Positions 1 through 7,510 of a DNA stretch of 64,000 nucleotides are shown here, piece after piece. The stretch is from the NCBI RefSeq assembly GCF_024721265.1, contig NZ_JAMXOC010000009.1, positions 1 through 64,000 on the forward strand. The letters run 5' to 3'. The notes under the pieces were generated by a model. That model was given only the letters and a program-made list of their open reading frames with translations. It ran no database searches and was not told the origin of the DNA. The DNA comes from Ohessyouella blattaphilus. GTDB taxonomy: Bacteria; Bacillota; Clostridia; Lachnospirales; Lachnospiraceae. Every line of letters starts with the position of its first letter. Position 1 is the stretch's first letter. The translations under genes and the position numbers were made by a program.

Positions 1-244
1 GCTCTGTCTCCGAAGCATACAGCTCTTCGGTTTCAGTTGTGGCAGAAAGACCAACGGTCTTACTACCTGCATCTACTCCAAGAGCAATTGGTTGCGCATG
101 AGTCGTGCTCTCATACATAAGTTGTATGGTAAACGGACAGCGTTTAACTACTTTTGCTTTACCTTCTCTAAGAAGGTGTTTTACTTTACCGTGCCTAGTG
201 GTCGGCATAAGTGGCTGTCCTTCTCTGCTTATGACATAAACCAT
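1..244 (-). CDS. iscB: IscB RNA-guided nuclease, N-terminal part (runs off window)
   Basis: Translation of the minus strand from an ATG at 244 reads 81 residues before the window ends. It starts MVYVISREGQPLMPTTRHGK, which holds the PLMP motif (residues 11-14) of the IscB PLMP/RRXRR domain. A RuvC-I segment follows, GVDAGSKTVGLSA, with the catalytic Asp at residue 58. IscB proteins, ancestors of Cas9, use an omega-RNA to cut DNA. The HNH and remaining RuvC parts would lie outside the window, so intactness is unknown. An AAAGGAG ribosome site stands 7 bases before the ATG. The long non-coding region upstream fits the omega-RNA expected for this family. An Iscb-like HNH protein of another group is the alternative. 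Confidence 0.85.
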   Translation of the reverse strand, partial: MVYVISREGQPLMPTTRHGKVKHLLREGKAKVVKRCPFTIQLMYESTTHAQPIALGVDAGSKTVGLSATTETEELYASETE

Positions 245-500
245 AAGACACTCCTTTCTGCAACTTAATGCATAACTCCGCCATTAGACGGTTAGTTGTT
301 CTTCGCCAATGTTATATAAGGTTTTACGCATACAGCACGGTTCCTACCCATCAAAACTGTTTAACCATATGCCACAGAGCCGCAGACTAGAACAGGCATC
401 CACGGGTGTCTATATATTCTTATATAACGTAGTCAGTTAAGACTTGGGCTAGTCAACAAGAGCTTTTAACAAGCTCCGTCCATAGAACTATGGGCGTGGT
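245..500 (-). ncRNA. Candidate IscB omega-RNA (HEARO-type) scaffold
   Basis: About 255 bases without a convincing ORF lie directly upstream of iscB, in the position of the HEARO/omega-RNA known for this family. Near its 5' end are two perfect or near-perfect hairpins: ATGGGCG/CGTCCAT (477-496) and GAGCTT/AAGCTC (460-476). In IscB systems the guide is the few bases just 5' of the scaffold, here about 501-523 read on the minus strand, so outside the element. The boundaries are inferred from the hairpins and the gene start; I have not folded the whole RNA. Confidence 0.65.
460..500 (-). mobile_element. Left end of the iscB-carrying IS200/IS605-like element
   Basis: Read on the minus strand, ACCACG is followed by CCCAT, a short loop and ATGGACG, giving a 7-bp subterminal hairpin (477-496). 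The same ACCACG-hairpin arrangement stands at 46113-46139 beside tnpA, in the same orientation relative to its downstream nuclease gene. This marks it as a TnpA-type left end. The tip lies near 500, only about 30 bases past the thioesterase stop codon. The right end is outside the window. Confidence 0.6.
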
Positions 501-530
501 TTATTGACAATATATCGCTCCTCTTTTGTT

Positions 531-950
531 TTATTTTTTCAGCTCCGCCAGAAACATCTGGTGGAAAGCTTCATTTGCTCTTTTAAGTGATACTAACTTG
601 CCATTTTCCCCGATAAAACAGTGCTTTGTATAACCTGTACAACACACCTCTTTCGTCTCCTCATTAACAATCTCATAACTGACTGTCAGGCGGATCCCGT
701 CATACTCTTCAATGGTCGTTCGAATCAATACGCTTTCGCCAAACTTAACCATTTTTAGATACTTGGCATTAGCTTCTAGAACCGGACTTATAATACCCTC
801 CTCTTCCATCTTCGCATAGCCCATATCGCACCACTCCATAAACTCTACCCGGGCTTCTTCAAACCACCGGATATAATTGGAATGATGAACGACTCCCATT
901 TGATCGGTTTCGTAATATTGTACCTTATGTTTGTAATCGTTTTTTAACAT
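531..950 (-). CDS. Acyl-CoA thioesterase, YbgC/FadM hotdog family
   Basis: A 139-residue single-hotdog thioesterase that should hydrolyse short or medium acyl-CoA thioesters in the cytoplasm. The family signature YYETDQMGVVHHSNYIRWF is near residue 12, with the catalytic Asp in the TDQMGVVHH stretch; length is normal for the family. I place the start at ATG 950 (MLKNDYKHK), not the upstream in-frame codon at 971. An AGGGGGTG ribosome site lies 7 bases before it, inside the T-box terminator hairpin. The gene is the first coding region after a Thr-type T-box leader, which is unusual for a thioesterase. An iscB element sits immediately downstream. The substrate cannot be told from the sequence. 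Confidence 0.85.
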   Translation of the reverse strand: MLKNDYKHKVQYYETDQMGVVHHSNYIRWFEEARVEFMEWCDMGYAKMEEEGIISPVLEANAKYLKMVKFGESVLIRTTIEEYDGIRLTVSYEIVNEETKEVCCTGYTKHCFIGENGKLVSLKRANEAFHQMFLAELKK

Positions 951-1171
951 AAAAAAACACCCCCTGAGCATACTTAATACACTACAAGGGGCGATAATCT
1001 CGCGGTTCCACCCTATTTTTCACTTCATTTTGACGATAACGGCATCACCGGATTGGTTTACAATCACTCAGAGGTGGTCTTCACATAGTTCAGAATTGAA
1101 AAACTTCCAGCCAAGGTTTTTCTCTCTTTAAAGCCTTCCTATGCTACTCTTCTCTTCACAGTTTTATGCTT
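951..1171 (-). promoter_or_regulatory. T-box leader with threonine (ACC) specifier
   Basis: The T-box core AGGGTGGAACCGCG lies at 1001-1014 and pairs with uncharged tRNA to form the antiterminator. Stem I carries AGTA on its 5' side and AGAGAG further along. On the 3' side, after the CTATG stem strand, comes T-GAA-G-ACC, so the specifier is ACC (1076-1078), Thr. The same spacing in the cysE leader of this window gives TGC (Cys), which supports the reading. The terminator is an imperfect hairpin (957-994) ending in seven T that abut the thioesterase ATG, so the ribosome site is buried in the stem. Confidence 0.85.
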
Positions 1172-1178
1172 TCCATAT

Positions 1179-1206
1179 ATTATAGCACGGTTTCTATTTT
1201 CCGCAA
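1179..1206 (-). promoter_or_regulatory. Promoter of the Thr T-box transcript
   Basis: TTGCGG (1201-1206) and TATAAT (1179-1184) are separated by 16 bases. The -35 overlaps the 3' end of the SEC-C gene. The start site would be near 1171, just before T-box stem I. Confidence 0.6.
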
Positions 1207-1700
1207 CATTTTTTATACTTCTTACCGCTTCCGCAAGGACAGGGATCGTTTCTACCGACTTTCTTTTCTTTACGAATGGTGGTGGATAACTTCTGCTCCT
1301 TATAAAGAGCAGCTCTTTCCTCTTCACTAAAAATCGGCTCCCATTGTGGTAACTCATATAACCAGTCGGCTTTTGCTGCTACCATGTTCTTATAAAGCTT
1401 CTCTTTATCGAAGGCTAGGCTTACTACGGTATCTTCCGTTGCCTTCTCTAAGTCATTTTCTTCCTTAAGGCTTTCGTTGATGCCGTCTAAAAAGCCCATC
1501 ATCGTAATTGGCTTTTGACCGAATTTTTTAGCTAACTCTTTAACCGTACCTTTTACTTCTGTATCTGGCTCCTCTAAAAGCTCGGCATAGATATTTTTCT
1601 CTATTTCAAAATAATCGCTCCAGAACTTTTGTAGTGTCCCCTGGTCAGCGCCTTCGTTATATGCTATTTCATGCCATTGTTCTAATAATGATTTTGCCAC
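1194..1700 (-). CDS. SEC-C motif protein
   Basis: A 168-residue soluble protein ending in [19 protein letters not shown], the SEC-C zinc-binding motif first seen at the C terminus of SecA. The N-terminal 140 residues are mostly helical and acidic with no enzyme motif that I recognise. In other proteins SEC-C is an accessory metal or protein-binding tail, so the role here is unknown. A GAGGAG ribosome site precedes the start. It stands alone: the next gene on the left has its own T-box promoter, and a divergent small membrane gene lies on the right. Confidence 0.75.
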
Positions 1701-1720
1701 GTCTATATTCTCCTCTTCGG

Positions 1721-1749
1721 TTTACATATTTTTCTTTCTCAATTATAAT
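1721..1749 (+). promoter_or_regulatory. Promoter of the small membrane protein gene
   Basis: TTTACA (1721-1726) and TATAAT (1744-1749) are 17 bases apart, about 40 bases before the ATG at 1789. Confidence 0.6.
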
Positions 1750-1788
1750 AGTATAAACTTAATCAATATGCAACCAAAAGGAGTACTT

Positions 1789-2019
1789 ATGCTTGATAAA
1801 CTGAAACGCGTTTTCGCCCTACTCGGCGCTATTATACTGCTAGCTATGTATGCTAACACTTTAATCTTCGCTTTGATGGATAGTCCTAAGAGTCAAGATC
1901 TCTTAAAAGCCTCCATCGCCTGTACCTTTATTATCCCTGTATTCTTATACGCCTATTCCCTGGTTTACCGAGTGATTAAGGAGAAGGAGAAAGATAAGTC
2001 CGACTCCGACGAAAAATAG
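1789..2019 (+). CDS. Small two-helix membrane protein, unknown function
   Basis: A 76-residue protein with two hydrophobic segments (about residues 8-28 and 41-62) and a highly charged tail, KEKEKDKSDSDEK. The start is set at ATG 1789 because AAAGGAG (1776-1782) precedes it at good spacing; the ATG at 1768 has no ribosome site. I recognise no family. The gene has its own promoter and is followed 27 bases after its stop by a structured repeat in the same orientation. Confidence 0.65.
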   Translation: MLDKLKRVFALLGAIILLAMYANTLIFALMDSPKSQDLLKASIACTFIIPVFLYAYSLVYRVIKEKEKDKSDSDEK

Positions 2020-2045
2020 AATGGAATGGGCTTTCCCGCTAATAC

Positions 2046-2185
2046 AATAGAATTTGCTCTTGGCAAATTCTTGCGCCTTCGGCGTGTGCTGTTGCACAAA
2101 ATTCCTAGCGCCGAAGTGCGCATTCCTAGCGGAGCGTTTTTAATTAGTGAGGAAAGTCCTCTGGACTTTCCTCACTAATTAAAAA
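2046..2185 (+). repeat. Structured intergenic repeat, copy A
   Basis: About 140 bases, matched in reverse orientation at 56221-56359. Its parts in order are: hairpin GAATTTGC/GCAAATTC (2050-2070); a long stem between 2072-2084 and 2109-2122 (TGCGCCTTCGGCG with its complement) enclosing hairpin TGTGC/GCACA (2085-2098); then a perfect 23-bp palindrome (2137-2159 with 2163-2185). The core is nearly identical between copies, whereas the terminal palindrome differs in sequence but stays paired. It lies just 3' of the small membrane protein gene. Confidence 0.85.
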
Positions 2186-2205
2186 GCAGGCGTTTACGCG
2201 CCTGC
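2181..2205 (-). terminator. Terminator of the 44-codon gene
   Basis: GCAGGCG/CGCCTGC stem (2186-2205) followed on the minus strand by TTTTT. The stop codon of the small gene lies in its loop. The T run is shared with the end of repeat copy A. Confidence 0.65.
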
Positions 2206-2328
2206 TCTTTGTGCTTCCCGTGTCATCAGAAGCTCATACATTTCATTATTTTGTCTTTCCTTGATTCGCTCAAGGTATTCTTCAATCGATATCGATTCTT
2301 TCTTTTGTTCTTTTTCCCCTGTAAACAT
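2194..2328 (-). CDS. Small 44-residue hypothetical protein downstream of purA
   Basis: An ORF too short for usual cut-offs. It begins MFTGEKEQKKESISIEEYLE and ends QRAGA. A strong GGAGGGG site lies 7 bases before the ATG at 2328, and the TAA at 2194-2196 sits in the loop of a terminator hairpin. The protein is very polar and predicted helical, with no membrane segment or cysteine. It follows purA in the same direction after 78 bases. I do not recognise it. The ribosome site, length and terminator fit a real gene. Confidence 0.6.
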   Translation of the reverse strand: MFTGEKEQKKESISIEEYLERIKERQNNEMYELLMTREAQRAGA

Positions 2329-2406
2329 TTTCAAACCCCTCCAATACATTTTACTCCATTCATCTTACTATAGTTTTGTTAAGAACATGTGGACTTCAAC
2401 TAAAAA

Positions 2407-3693
2407 TTATCTAAAGTTTCTAAAAATAATTTCATTTCTCCCCGGTCCATTGGAAATCAGACTAATTGGATAGCCGATTTGTTCTTCAATAAACTCAATA
2501 TAATCCCGGCATTCTTGTGGCAACTTGTCGTACTCAGTGATTCCCCTAATATCACTTTTCCAACCTTTTAGCACCTTAATAACCGGCTTTGCCTTTTCTA
2601 ATCTAACAGTCGTCGGAAACTCGGTGGTTACTTCGCCATCAATTTCATAACCGACACACACCGGAATCTCATCTAAATATCCCAGCACATCTAATACTGT
2701 GAACGCTACATCCGTAGTTCCCTGGATGCGACAGCCGTACTTGGACGCTACACAGTCAAACCATCCCATTCTTCTTGGACGTCCTGTCGTCGCACCATAT
2801 TCACCGCCATCACCGCCGCGTCTTCTCAACTCGTCAGCTTCCTCACCAAATATCTCACTAACGAACGCGCCCGCACCAACTGCTGATGAATAGGCTTTAC
2901 ATACGGTAATTACCTGCTTAATCTCATAAGGCGGAATACCAGCACCGATACTGCCGTAACCGGCAAGAGTAGACGAAGACGTTACCATTGGGTAAATTCC
3001 GTGGTCTGGATCTTTAAGAGAACCTAACTGGCCCTCTAAGAGAATTTCTTTCCCTTCTTTAATTGCATCTTCTAAAAAGAGTGAAGTATCGCAGACAAAA
3101 GGCTCTACCATCTTCTTGTATTCCATTAACTCCTGATATAGACTATCGGCCGAAATGGTCGGTTTCTTATATAGGTGTTCTAATAATACGTTCTTTTGCT
3201 CAGCCACCCGAGCTGTCTTTTCTCGTAAATACTCTTCGCTTCCGAAAAGCTCGCTTACTTGAAAACCAATTTTCGCATATTTATCCGAATAAAATGGGGC
3301 GATGCCCGATTTTGTCGAACCAAAAGATTGCTTACCTAAACGCTCCTCTTCATAAGCATCAAAATTCTTGTGATAACTCATGACGATCTGCGCTCTATCA
3401 GATACCAGAATCTTCGGGGTTGGCACACCTTCTTTTACAATCGAAGATACTTCCTCAAACAGTACCGGAATATCTAGGGCAACTCCATTTCCGATGATGC
3501 TCGTTGTGTGATCGCAAAATACACCTGATGGCAATGTATGAAGTGCAAATTTACCATAATCATTTATAATTGTGTGTCCAGCATTGGCTCCACCTTGAAA
3601 ACGAATGACAATATCTGCCTTTGTTGCTAACATATCAGTGATCTTGCCCTTACCTTCGTCACCCCAGTTTGCACCTACTACCGCTTTTACCAT
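2407..3693 (-). CDS. purA: Adenylosuccinate synthetase
   Basis: A 428-residue enzyme that joins IMP and aspartate with GTP hydrolysis, the first step from IMP to AMP. The N terminus NWGDEGKGKITDML holds the GDEGKGK phosphate loop with the catalytic Asp. The segment GGANAGHTI (about residues 35-43) and the late TTGRPRRMGWFD loop are also diagnostic. Length is as usual for the family. The gene has its own promoter (3734-3762), with a ribosome site before the ATG at 3693. A small 44-codon gene follows it. No purine riboswitch is visible upstream. Confidence 0.97.
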   Translation of the reverse strand: MVKAVVGANWGDEGKGKITDMLATKADIVIRFQGGANAGHTIINDYGKFALHTLPSGVFCDHTTSIIGNGVALDIPVLFEEVSSIVKEGVPTPKILVSDRAQIVMSYHKNFDAYEEERLGKQSFGSTKSGIAPFYSDKYAKIGFQVSELFGSEEYLREKTARVAEQKNVLLEHLYKKPTISADSLYQELMEYKKMVEPFVCDTSLFLEDAIKEGKEILLEGQLGSLKDPDHGIYPMVTSSSTLAGYGSIGAGIPPYEIKQVITVCKAYSSAVGAGAFVSEIFGEEADELRRRGGDGGEYGATTGRPRRMGWFDCVASKYGCRIQGTTDVAFTVLDVLGYLDEIPVCVGYEIDGEVTTEFPTTVRLEKAKPVIKVLKGWKSDIRGITEYDKLPQECRDYIEFIEEQIGYPISLISNGPGRNEIIFRNFR

Positions 3694-3733
3694 GCCCTAT
3701 TCCTCCTATTACTGTACTTTTACCGCAACCTCT

Positions 3734-3762
3734 ATTATATTACAAGATATGGGAAAAGTCTA
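3734..3762 (-). promoter_or_regulatory. purA promoter
   Basis: TAGACT (3757-3762) and TATAAT (3734-3739), 17-base spacer. Confidence 0.55.
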
Positions 3763-3772
3763 TTGATTTTTC

Positions 3773-5335
3773 CTACATAAGCGGTGCCAAAAGACGTAAC
3801 ACTTTACCCACCAAAATCCGGAAAACATTACGCTTATCCACCTCTATCAAGCTAACTTTGTGACAGCGCTTTAGTGTATCCTGAAAATCATCTTCAATGC
3901 GCAGCACTTCGGGATGATCATAGATAAACGCACCACACTCAAAATGCAAGTATAGGCCGCGATAATCTAAGTTTACCGTACCCACTGTTGCAGTATCATC
4001 ATCACTTACAAAGATTTTCGCATGCACAAACCCTGGATTAAACTCATAAATCTGCACACCTGCGGTAATCAGCTCCTTATAGTACGTCTTCGCCACCGCA
4101 TACGCATACCATTTATCTGGCACGTGAGGCATCATGATAATTACCTCGATGCCACTTTTTGACGCCCGCGTCAAAGTAGTAATCATCTCGTTATCGAGAA
4201 TTAAATACGGCGTCATGATATGAACGTATTTTTTGGCATGATTAATAATGTGAAAATAGACTTCTTCGCCGACATTCTCGTTATCAAAAGGCGTATCCCC
4301 ATACGGGATTACGTAACCGCTACTTCGCTGCCACCCTTTTTGGCGAGGTAGCAAGTACTTATCATACTTCTCCTCTACTCCTGAAGTCAGTTCCCACATC
4401 TCAAGAAACATGGTAGTAAAGCTGTTCACCGCCTCACCGGTAAACATTGCCGCTGTATCCTTCCAGTAACCAAACCGATTGATATGATTAATGTACTCAT
4501 CCGCTAAGTTAATGCCCCCAGTAAAGCCGTACTTCCCGTCAATGACTAAAATTTTGCGATGGTCTCTATTATTCTGAATACTTGATAAAAATGGGGTTAA
4601 CTTGCCCACCACGTGGCACTTAATACCACAAGCTTCTAATTCCCGGTTGTAATGCCATGGCAGCGTTGTCAGTGTTCCCATACCATCGTAGAGCACGCGC
4701 ACTTCTACACCTTCAGCCACTTTTTTCTTAAGGATATCAAGAATGGTATCCCACATTAGGCCTTCGGTGATGATAAAGTACTCCAAAAAAATAAACTTCT
4801 TCGCCTCTCGTAGGCGAATTTTCATCTCTTCAAATTTTGTTTCCCCATTGGGAAAATACTTTACTTCCGTATTTTTATACGTGGGATAGCCAACCTGCTT
4901 ATATAAATAATGAGCAAGCAACGTATTAGCCGGCTTATTCTCCCACATTTCCCCTACCGCTTCCGTATCCTGGGACAGATATTTCCTAGTCTCAAGATGA
5001 ATGACCGCCAACCGATTGCTGATTCTATAGGTTCCCGGTTGCATTTTTGTAAATAGATAAAACAACACACCAACTACCGGGAAAACAAGGATCAATAACA
5101 CCCATGTCATCTTAAAGGCAGGGTTTCCAGGACTATTAATCAAGTGAACAATGGCAAAGGCCTCAATCACAATAATCAAACCATAGATTAAAGGTAAAAA
5201 TTCCCGTAAATAATAAACCGAGCCAACCAAAATCAGAATTTGCACAATTAGTAACGCTGCAATGATGCCAATTCTGCTAAAGATCACTCGGGTAATTCCT
5301 TTTTTTGCTCTTGTCTGTGTTTCCTGTACCTTCAT
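3773..5335 (-). CDS. cls: Cardiolipin synthase, phospholipase D superfamily
   Basis: A membrane enzyme that condenses two phosphatidylglycerol molecules into cardiolipin. Two or three N-terminal hydrophobic segments (about residues 18-38, 44-65 and 75-95) precede two PLD catalytic HxK(x)4D motifs: HRKILVIDGKYGFTGG in the middle and HAKIFVSDDDTATVG near the C terminus. The ATG at 5335 (MKVQETQT) is preferred because GGAG sits 6 bases upstream; this gives 520 residues, normal for clostridial Cls. It stands as a single minus-strand gene with a divergent small gene upstream. Confidence 0.93.
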   Translation of the reverse strand: MKVQETQTRAKKGITRVIFSRIGIIAALLIVQILILVGSVYYLREFLPLIYGLIIVIEAFAIVHLINSPGNPAFKMTWVLLILVFPVVGVLFYLFTKMQPGTYRISNRLAVIHLETRKYLSQDTEAVGEMWENKPANTLLAHYLYKQVGYPTYKNTEVKYFPNGETKFEEMKIRLREAKKFIFLEYFIITEGLMWDTILDILKKKVAEGVEVRVLYDGMGTLTTLPWHYNRELEACGIKCHVVGKLTPFLSSIQNNRDHRKILVIDGKYGFTGGINLADEYINHINRFGYWKDTAAMFTGEAVNSFTTMFLEMWELTSGVEEKYDKYLLPRQKGWQRSSGYVIPYGDTPFDNENVGEEVYFHIINHAKKYVHIMTPYLILDNEMITTLTRASKSGIEVIIMMPHVPDKWYAYAVAKTYYKELITAGVQIYEFNPGFVHAKIFVSDDDTATVGTVNLDYRGLYLHFECGAFIYDHPEVLRIEDDFQDTLKRCHKVSLIEVDKRNVFRILVGKVLRLLAPLM

Positions 5336-5397
5336 ACCATCTCCTAGCAATTCTTCTTCGTCACTATTCTAACATAATCATTTTTTCTTCTCAACTG

Positions 5398-5426
5398 TTG
5401 TAAAATAAGAAAAAAAAGGCTACAAT
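5398..5426 (+). promoter_or_regulatory. Promoter of small protein gene 5457
   Basis: TTGTAA (5398-5403), 17 bases, TACAAT (5421-5426). Confidence 0.6.
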
Positions 5427-5456
5427 AAGAACAGAAAAGAAAAGGGGGCCTTGAGT

Positions 5457-5663
5457 ATGAAGAAATTTTTCAAATTTATGATTAAGTTATTAGCGGTAGC
5501 AACGGCGGTGATGGCGGCGATTTATTTTGTACGTACATACCTAATGGCAAATGATACTAAAGAATTCGTAGACGACTTCGATGATTTAGACTTTGAGCTC
5601 GATAACGATTTGAAAGCCCCTGAGCGCGAGTACGTTGATATTACTCCAGAAAAAAGCGAATAA
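5457..5663 (+). CDS. Small membrane-anchored acidic protein, unknown function
   Basis: A 68-residue protein with a Lys-rich start (MKKFFKFMIK), one hydrophobic helix (about residues 10-27) and a strongly acidic tail rich in DD, DLD and ELDND. Topology suggests an N-in signal anchor with the acidic part outside, or an uncleaved signal peptide. ATG 5457 is chosen because AAAAGGGGG lies 8 bases before it; an in-frame TTG at 5451 is the alternative. It has its own promoter and shares a bidirectional terminator with glnS. No family recognised. Confidence 0.7.
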   Translation: MKKFFKFMIKLLAVATAVMAAIYFVRTYLMANDTKEFVDDFDDLDFELDNDLKAPEREYVDITPEKSE

Positions 5664-5676
5664 CAAAAGCTGTTAT

Positions 5677-5716
5677 AAAAAAGCTGTGACCATTTTTTAG
5701 CGGTCACAGCTTTTTT
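5677..5716. terminator. Bidirectional terminator between small gene and glnS
   Basis: AAGCTGTGACC/GGTCACAGCTT stem with A and T runs on both sides, so it can serve both convergent genes. Confidence 0.85.
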
Positions 5717-5723
5717 CGCATAT

Positions 5724-7391
5724 TTATTGTTTTGGCAATCTGAAACTGCTCTTTAGCGATACAATTCGGTTAAAGACAGGCTGACCTGGCTTAGAGTCTT
5801 TCGAATCCACACAGAAAAAGCCATTTCTAACAAACTGGAAGCTGTCTAATGGCGATACCTCCATTAACGCTGGCTCTACCAGGGCGTTTTCAAGCACCTG
5901 GAGCGAATCAGGATTGATATTTAGACTACCATCTTCATTCGTTGCCCCTACTTCATCATCAATCAAGTTTTCATATAGTCGCACTTCTACTTGCTTAGCA
6001 TGAGCTGCACTTACCCAGTGAATCGTGCCTTTTACCTTCCGACCGGTAAAACCGCTGCCACTCTTTGTCTCGGGATCGTACGTACAGTGAATCTCGGTCA
6101 CCTTACCTGTCTCATCACAAGTATAATCCACACAAGTAACGAAATAAGCACCCATTAGACGGACTTCATTGCCTGGGAACAGGCGGAAGTATTTCTTCGG
6201 TGGTTCGATCATAAAGTCTTCTCGCTCAATATAGAGTTCTCTACCAAACGCTACTTCTCTTTCGCCAAGTTCCGGATTCTCCAAGTTATTGGGAATAGAA
6301 AGTAACTCTTCCTGACCTGCTGGATAATTATCGATAATGACTTTTACTGGATCGAGAATGGCCATCATTCGCGCTCTCTTCGTCTTTAAATCTTCTCTAA
6401 TACAGTATTCAAGCATCGCTGAGTCCACCACGCTGTTAGCTTTGGCAACGCCTACCATTTTCACAAACTCACCAATCGCTTCTGGTGTATATCCCCGGCG
6501 ACGCAGGGCCGAAATCGTCACTAGACGCGGATCATCCCAGCCATCCACAATTTTCTCATCTACTAAGCGCTTGATAAAACGCTTGCCCATAATCGTATTG
6601 GTTAAATTTAGCTTGGCAAACTCGATTTGTCTAGGTGCGGGATTGAACTCGCACTCTCTCACAAACCAATCGTACAAAGGTCGATGATCTTCAAATTCTA
6701 GTGTACAGATCGAATGGGTAATCCCTTCTATCGCATCTTCTAGAGGGTGAGCAAAATCGTACATCGGATAGATACACCAAGCATCCCCCGTGTTGTGATG
6801 AGATATGTGAGCCACTCGGTAAATAACCGGATCACGCATATTCATATTCGGTGAAGCCATATCGATCTTCGCCCGTAAAACCCGCTCACCGTCTTTGTAC
6901 TTACCGGCCTTCATCTCTTCAAAAAGCTTCTTGTTCTCTTCAATACTTCTATTTCTAAAAGGAGAGTCCTTCCCTGGTGTCGTCAGCGTCCCGCGGTATT
7001 CACGAATCTCCGCTGCTGAAAGCTCATCCACATAGGCTAGCCCCTTATCGATAAGAAGCAGCGCACATTCGTACATTTTATCAAAATAATCTGAGGCAAA
7101 GTGAAGGTGATCTTTAAAATCGATTCCTAGCCACGTAATGTCTTCTTTAATTGAATCAACGTATTCCACATCCTCTTTAATCGGATTCGTATCATCAAAA
7201 CGCAGATGAAATGTTCCCTCATATTGTTTTGACAAACCAAAGTTTAAAAGCGCCGACTTGGCATGTCCGATGTGTAAGTAGCCATTTGGCTCTGGTGGAA
7301 AACGGGTACACACCTCTTTATACACACCCTTTTCTAAATCTTTATCAATTTCTACTTCAATAAAATTTCTTGATACTACTTCTTCTGACAC
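5724..7391 (-). CDS. glnS: Glutaminyl-tRNA synthetase
   Basis: A 555-residue class I synthetase that charges tRNA-Gln directly. HIGH motif [13 protein letters not shown] is near residue 42; the family segment RFDDTNP follows. The second signature appears as [15 protein letters not shown], with MGKR where many GlnRS have MSKR. The C-terminal anticodon-binding beta barrels run from about residue 340 ([12 protein letters not shown] near the end). Many Firmicutes lack GlnRS and use the GatCAB route, so its presence is a useful taxonomic marker; it is known in several Clostridia. It is monocistronic, ending in a terminator shared with the opposite small gene. Confidence 0.96.
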   Translation of the reverse strand: MSEEVVSRNFIEVEIDKDLEKGVYKEVCTRFPPEPNGYLHIGHAKSALLNFGLSKQYEGTFHLRFDDTNPIKEDVEYVDSIKEDITWLGIDFKDHLHFASDYFDKMYECALLLIDKGLAYVDELSAAEIREYRGTLTTPGKDSPFRNRSIEENKKLFEEMKAGKYKDGERVLRAKIDMASPNMNMRDPVIYRVAHISHHNTGDAWCIYPMYDFAHPLEDAIEGITHSICTLEFEDHRPLYDWFVRECEFNPAPRQIEFAKLNLTNTIMGKRFIKRLVDEKIVDGWDDPRLVTISALRRRGYTPEAIGEFVKMVGVAKANSVVDSAMLEYCIREDLKTKRARMMAILDPVKVIIDNYPAGQEELLSIPNNLENPELGEREVAFGRELYIEREDFMIEPPKKYFRLFPGNEVRLMGAYFVTCVDYTCDETGKVTEIHCTYDPETKSGSGFTGRKVKGTIHWVSAAHAKQVEVRLYENLIDDEVGATNEDGSLNINPDSLQVLENALVEPALMEVSPLDSFQFVRNGFFCVDSKDSKPGQPVFNRIVSLKSSFRLPKQ

Positions 7392-7450
7392 AGCCTACCT
7401 CCCACAATATAATCGAATTCGTCTATCAATTATAGCAGTTTGCAAACTAA

Positions 7451-7489
7451 TTGAAAAGCCCCTTAAAATCTTGTATACTCATTATGAGA
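7451..7489 (+). promoter_or_regulatory. marR promoter with overlapping inverted repeat
   Basis: TTGAAA (7451-7456) and TATACT (7474-7479), 17 bases apart. CTCAT-T-ATGAG (7479-7489) overlaps the -10 end and could be an operator for the MarR protein itself. Confidence 0.55.
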
Positions 7490-7510
7490 ATCAACGAAAA
7501 GGAGTTTGTC

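Noticed and set aside
1139-1357. 72-codon frame overlapping the SEC-C gene and the T-box promoter
   Set aside because: Out of frame with a real gene, no ribosome site, overlaps promoter and stem I.
2261-2473. 70-codon plus-strand frame at the purA end
   Set aside because: Antisense to the better-supported 44-codon gene and purA; no ribosome site or family similarity.
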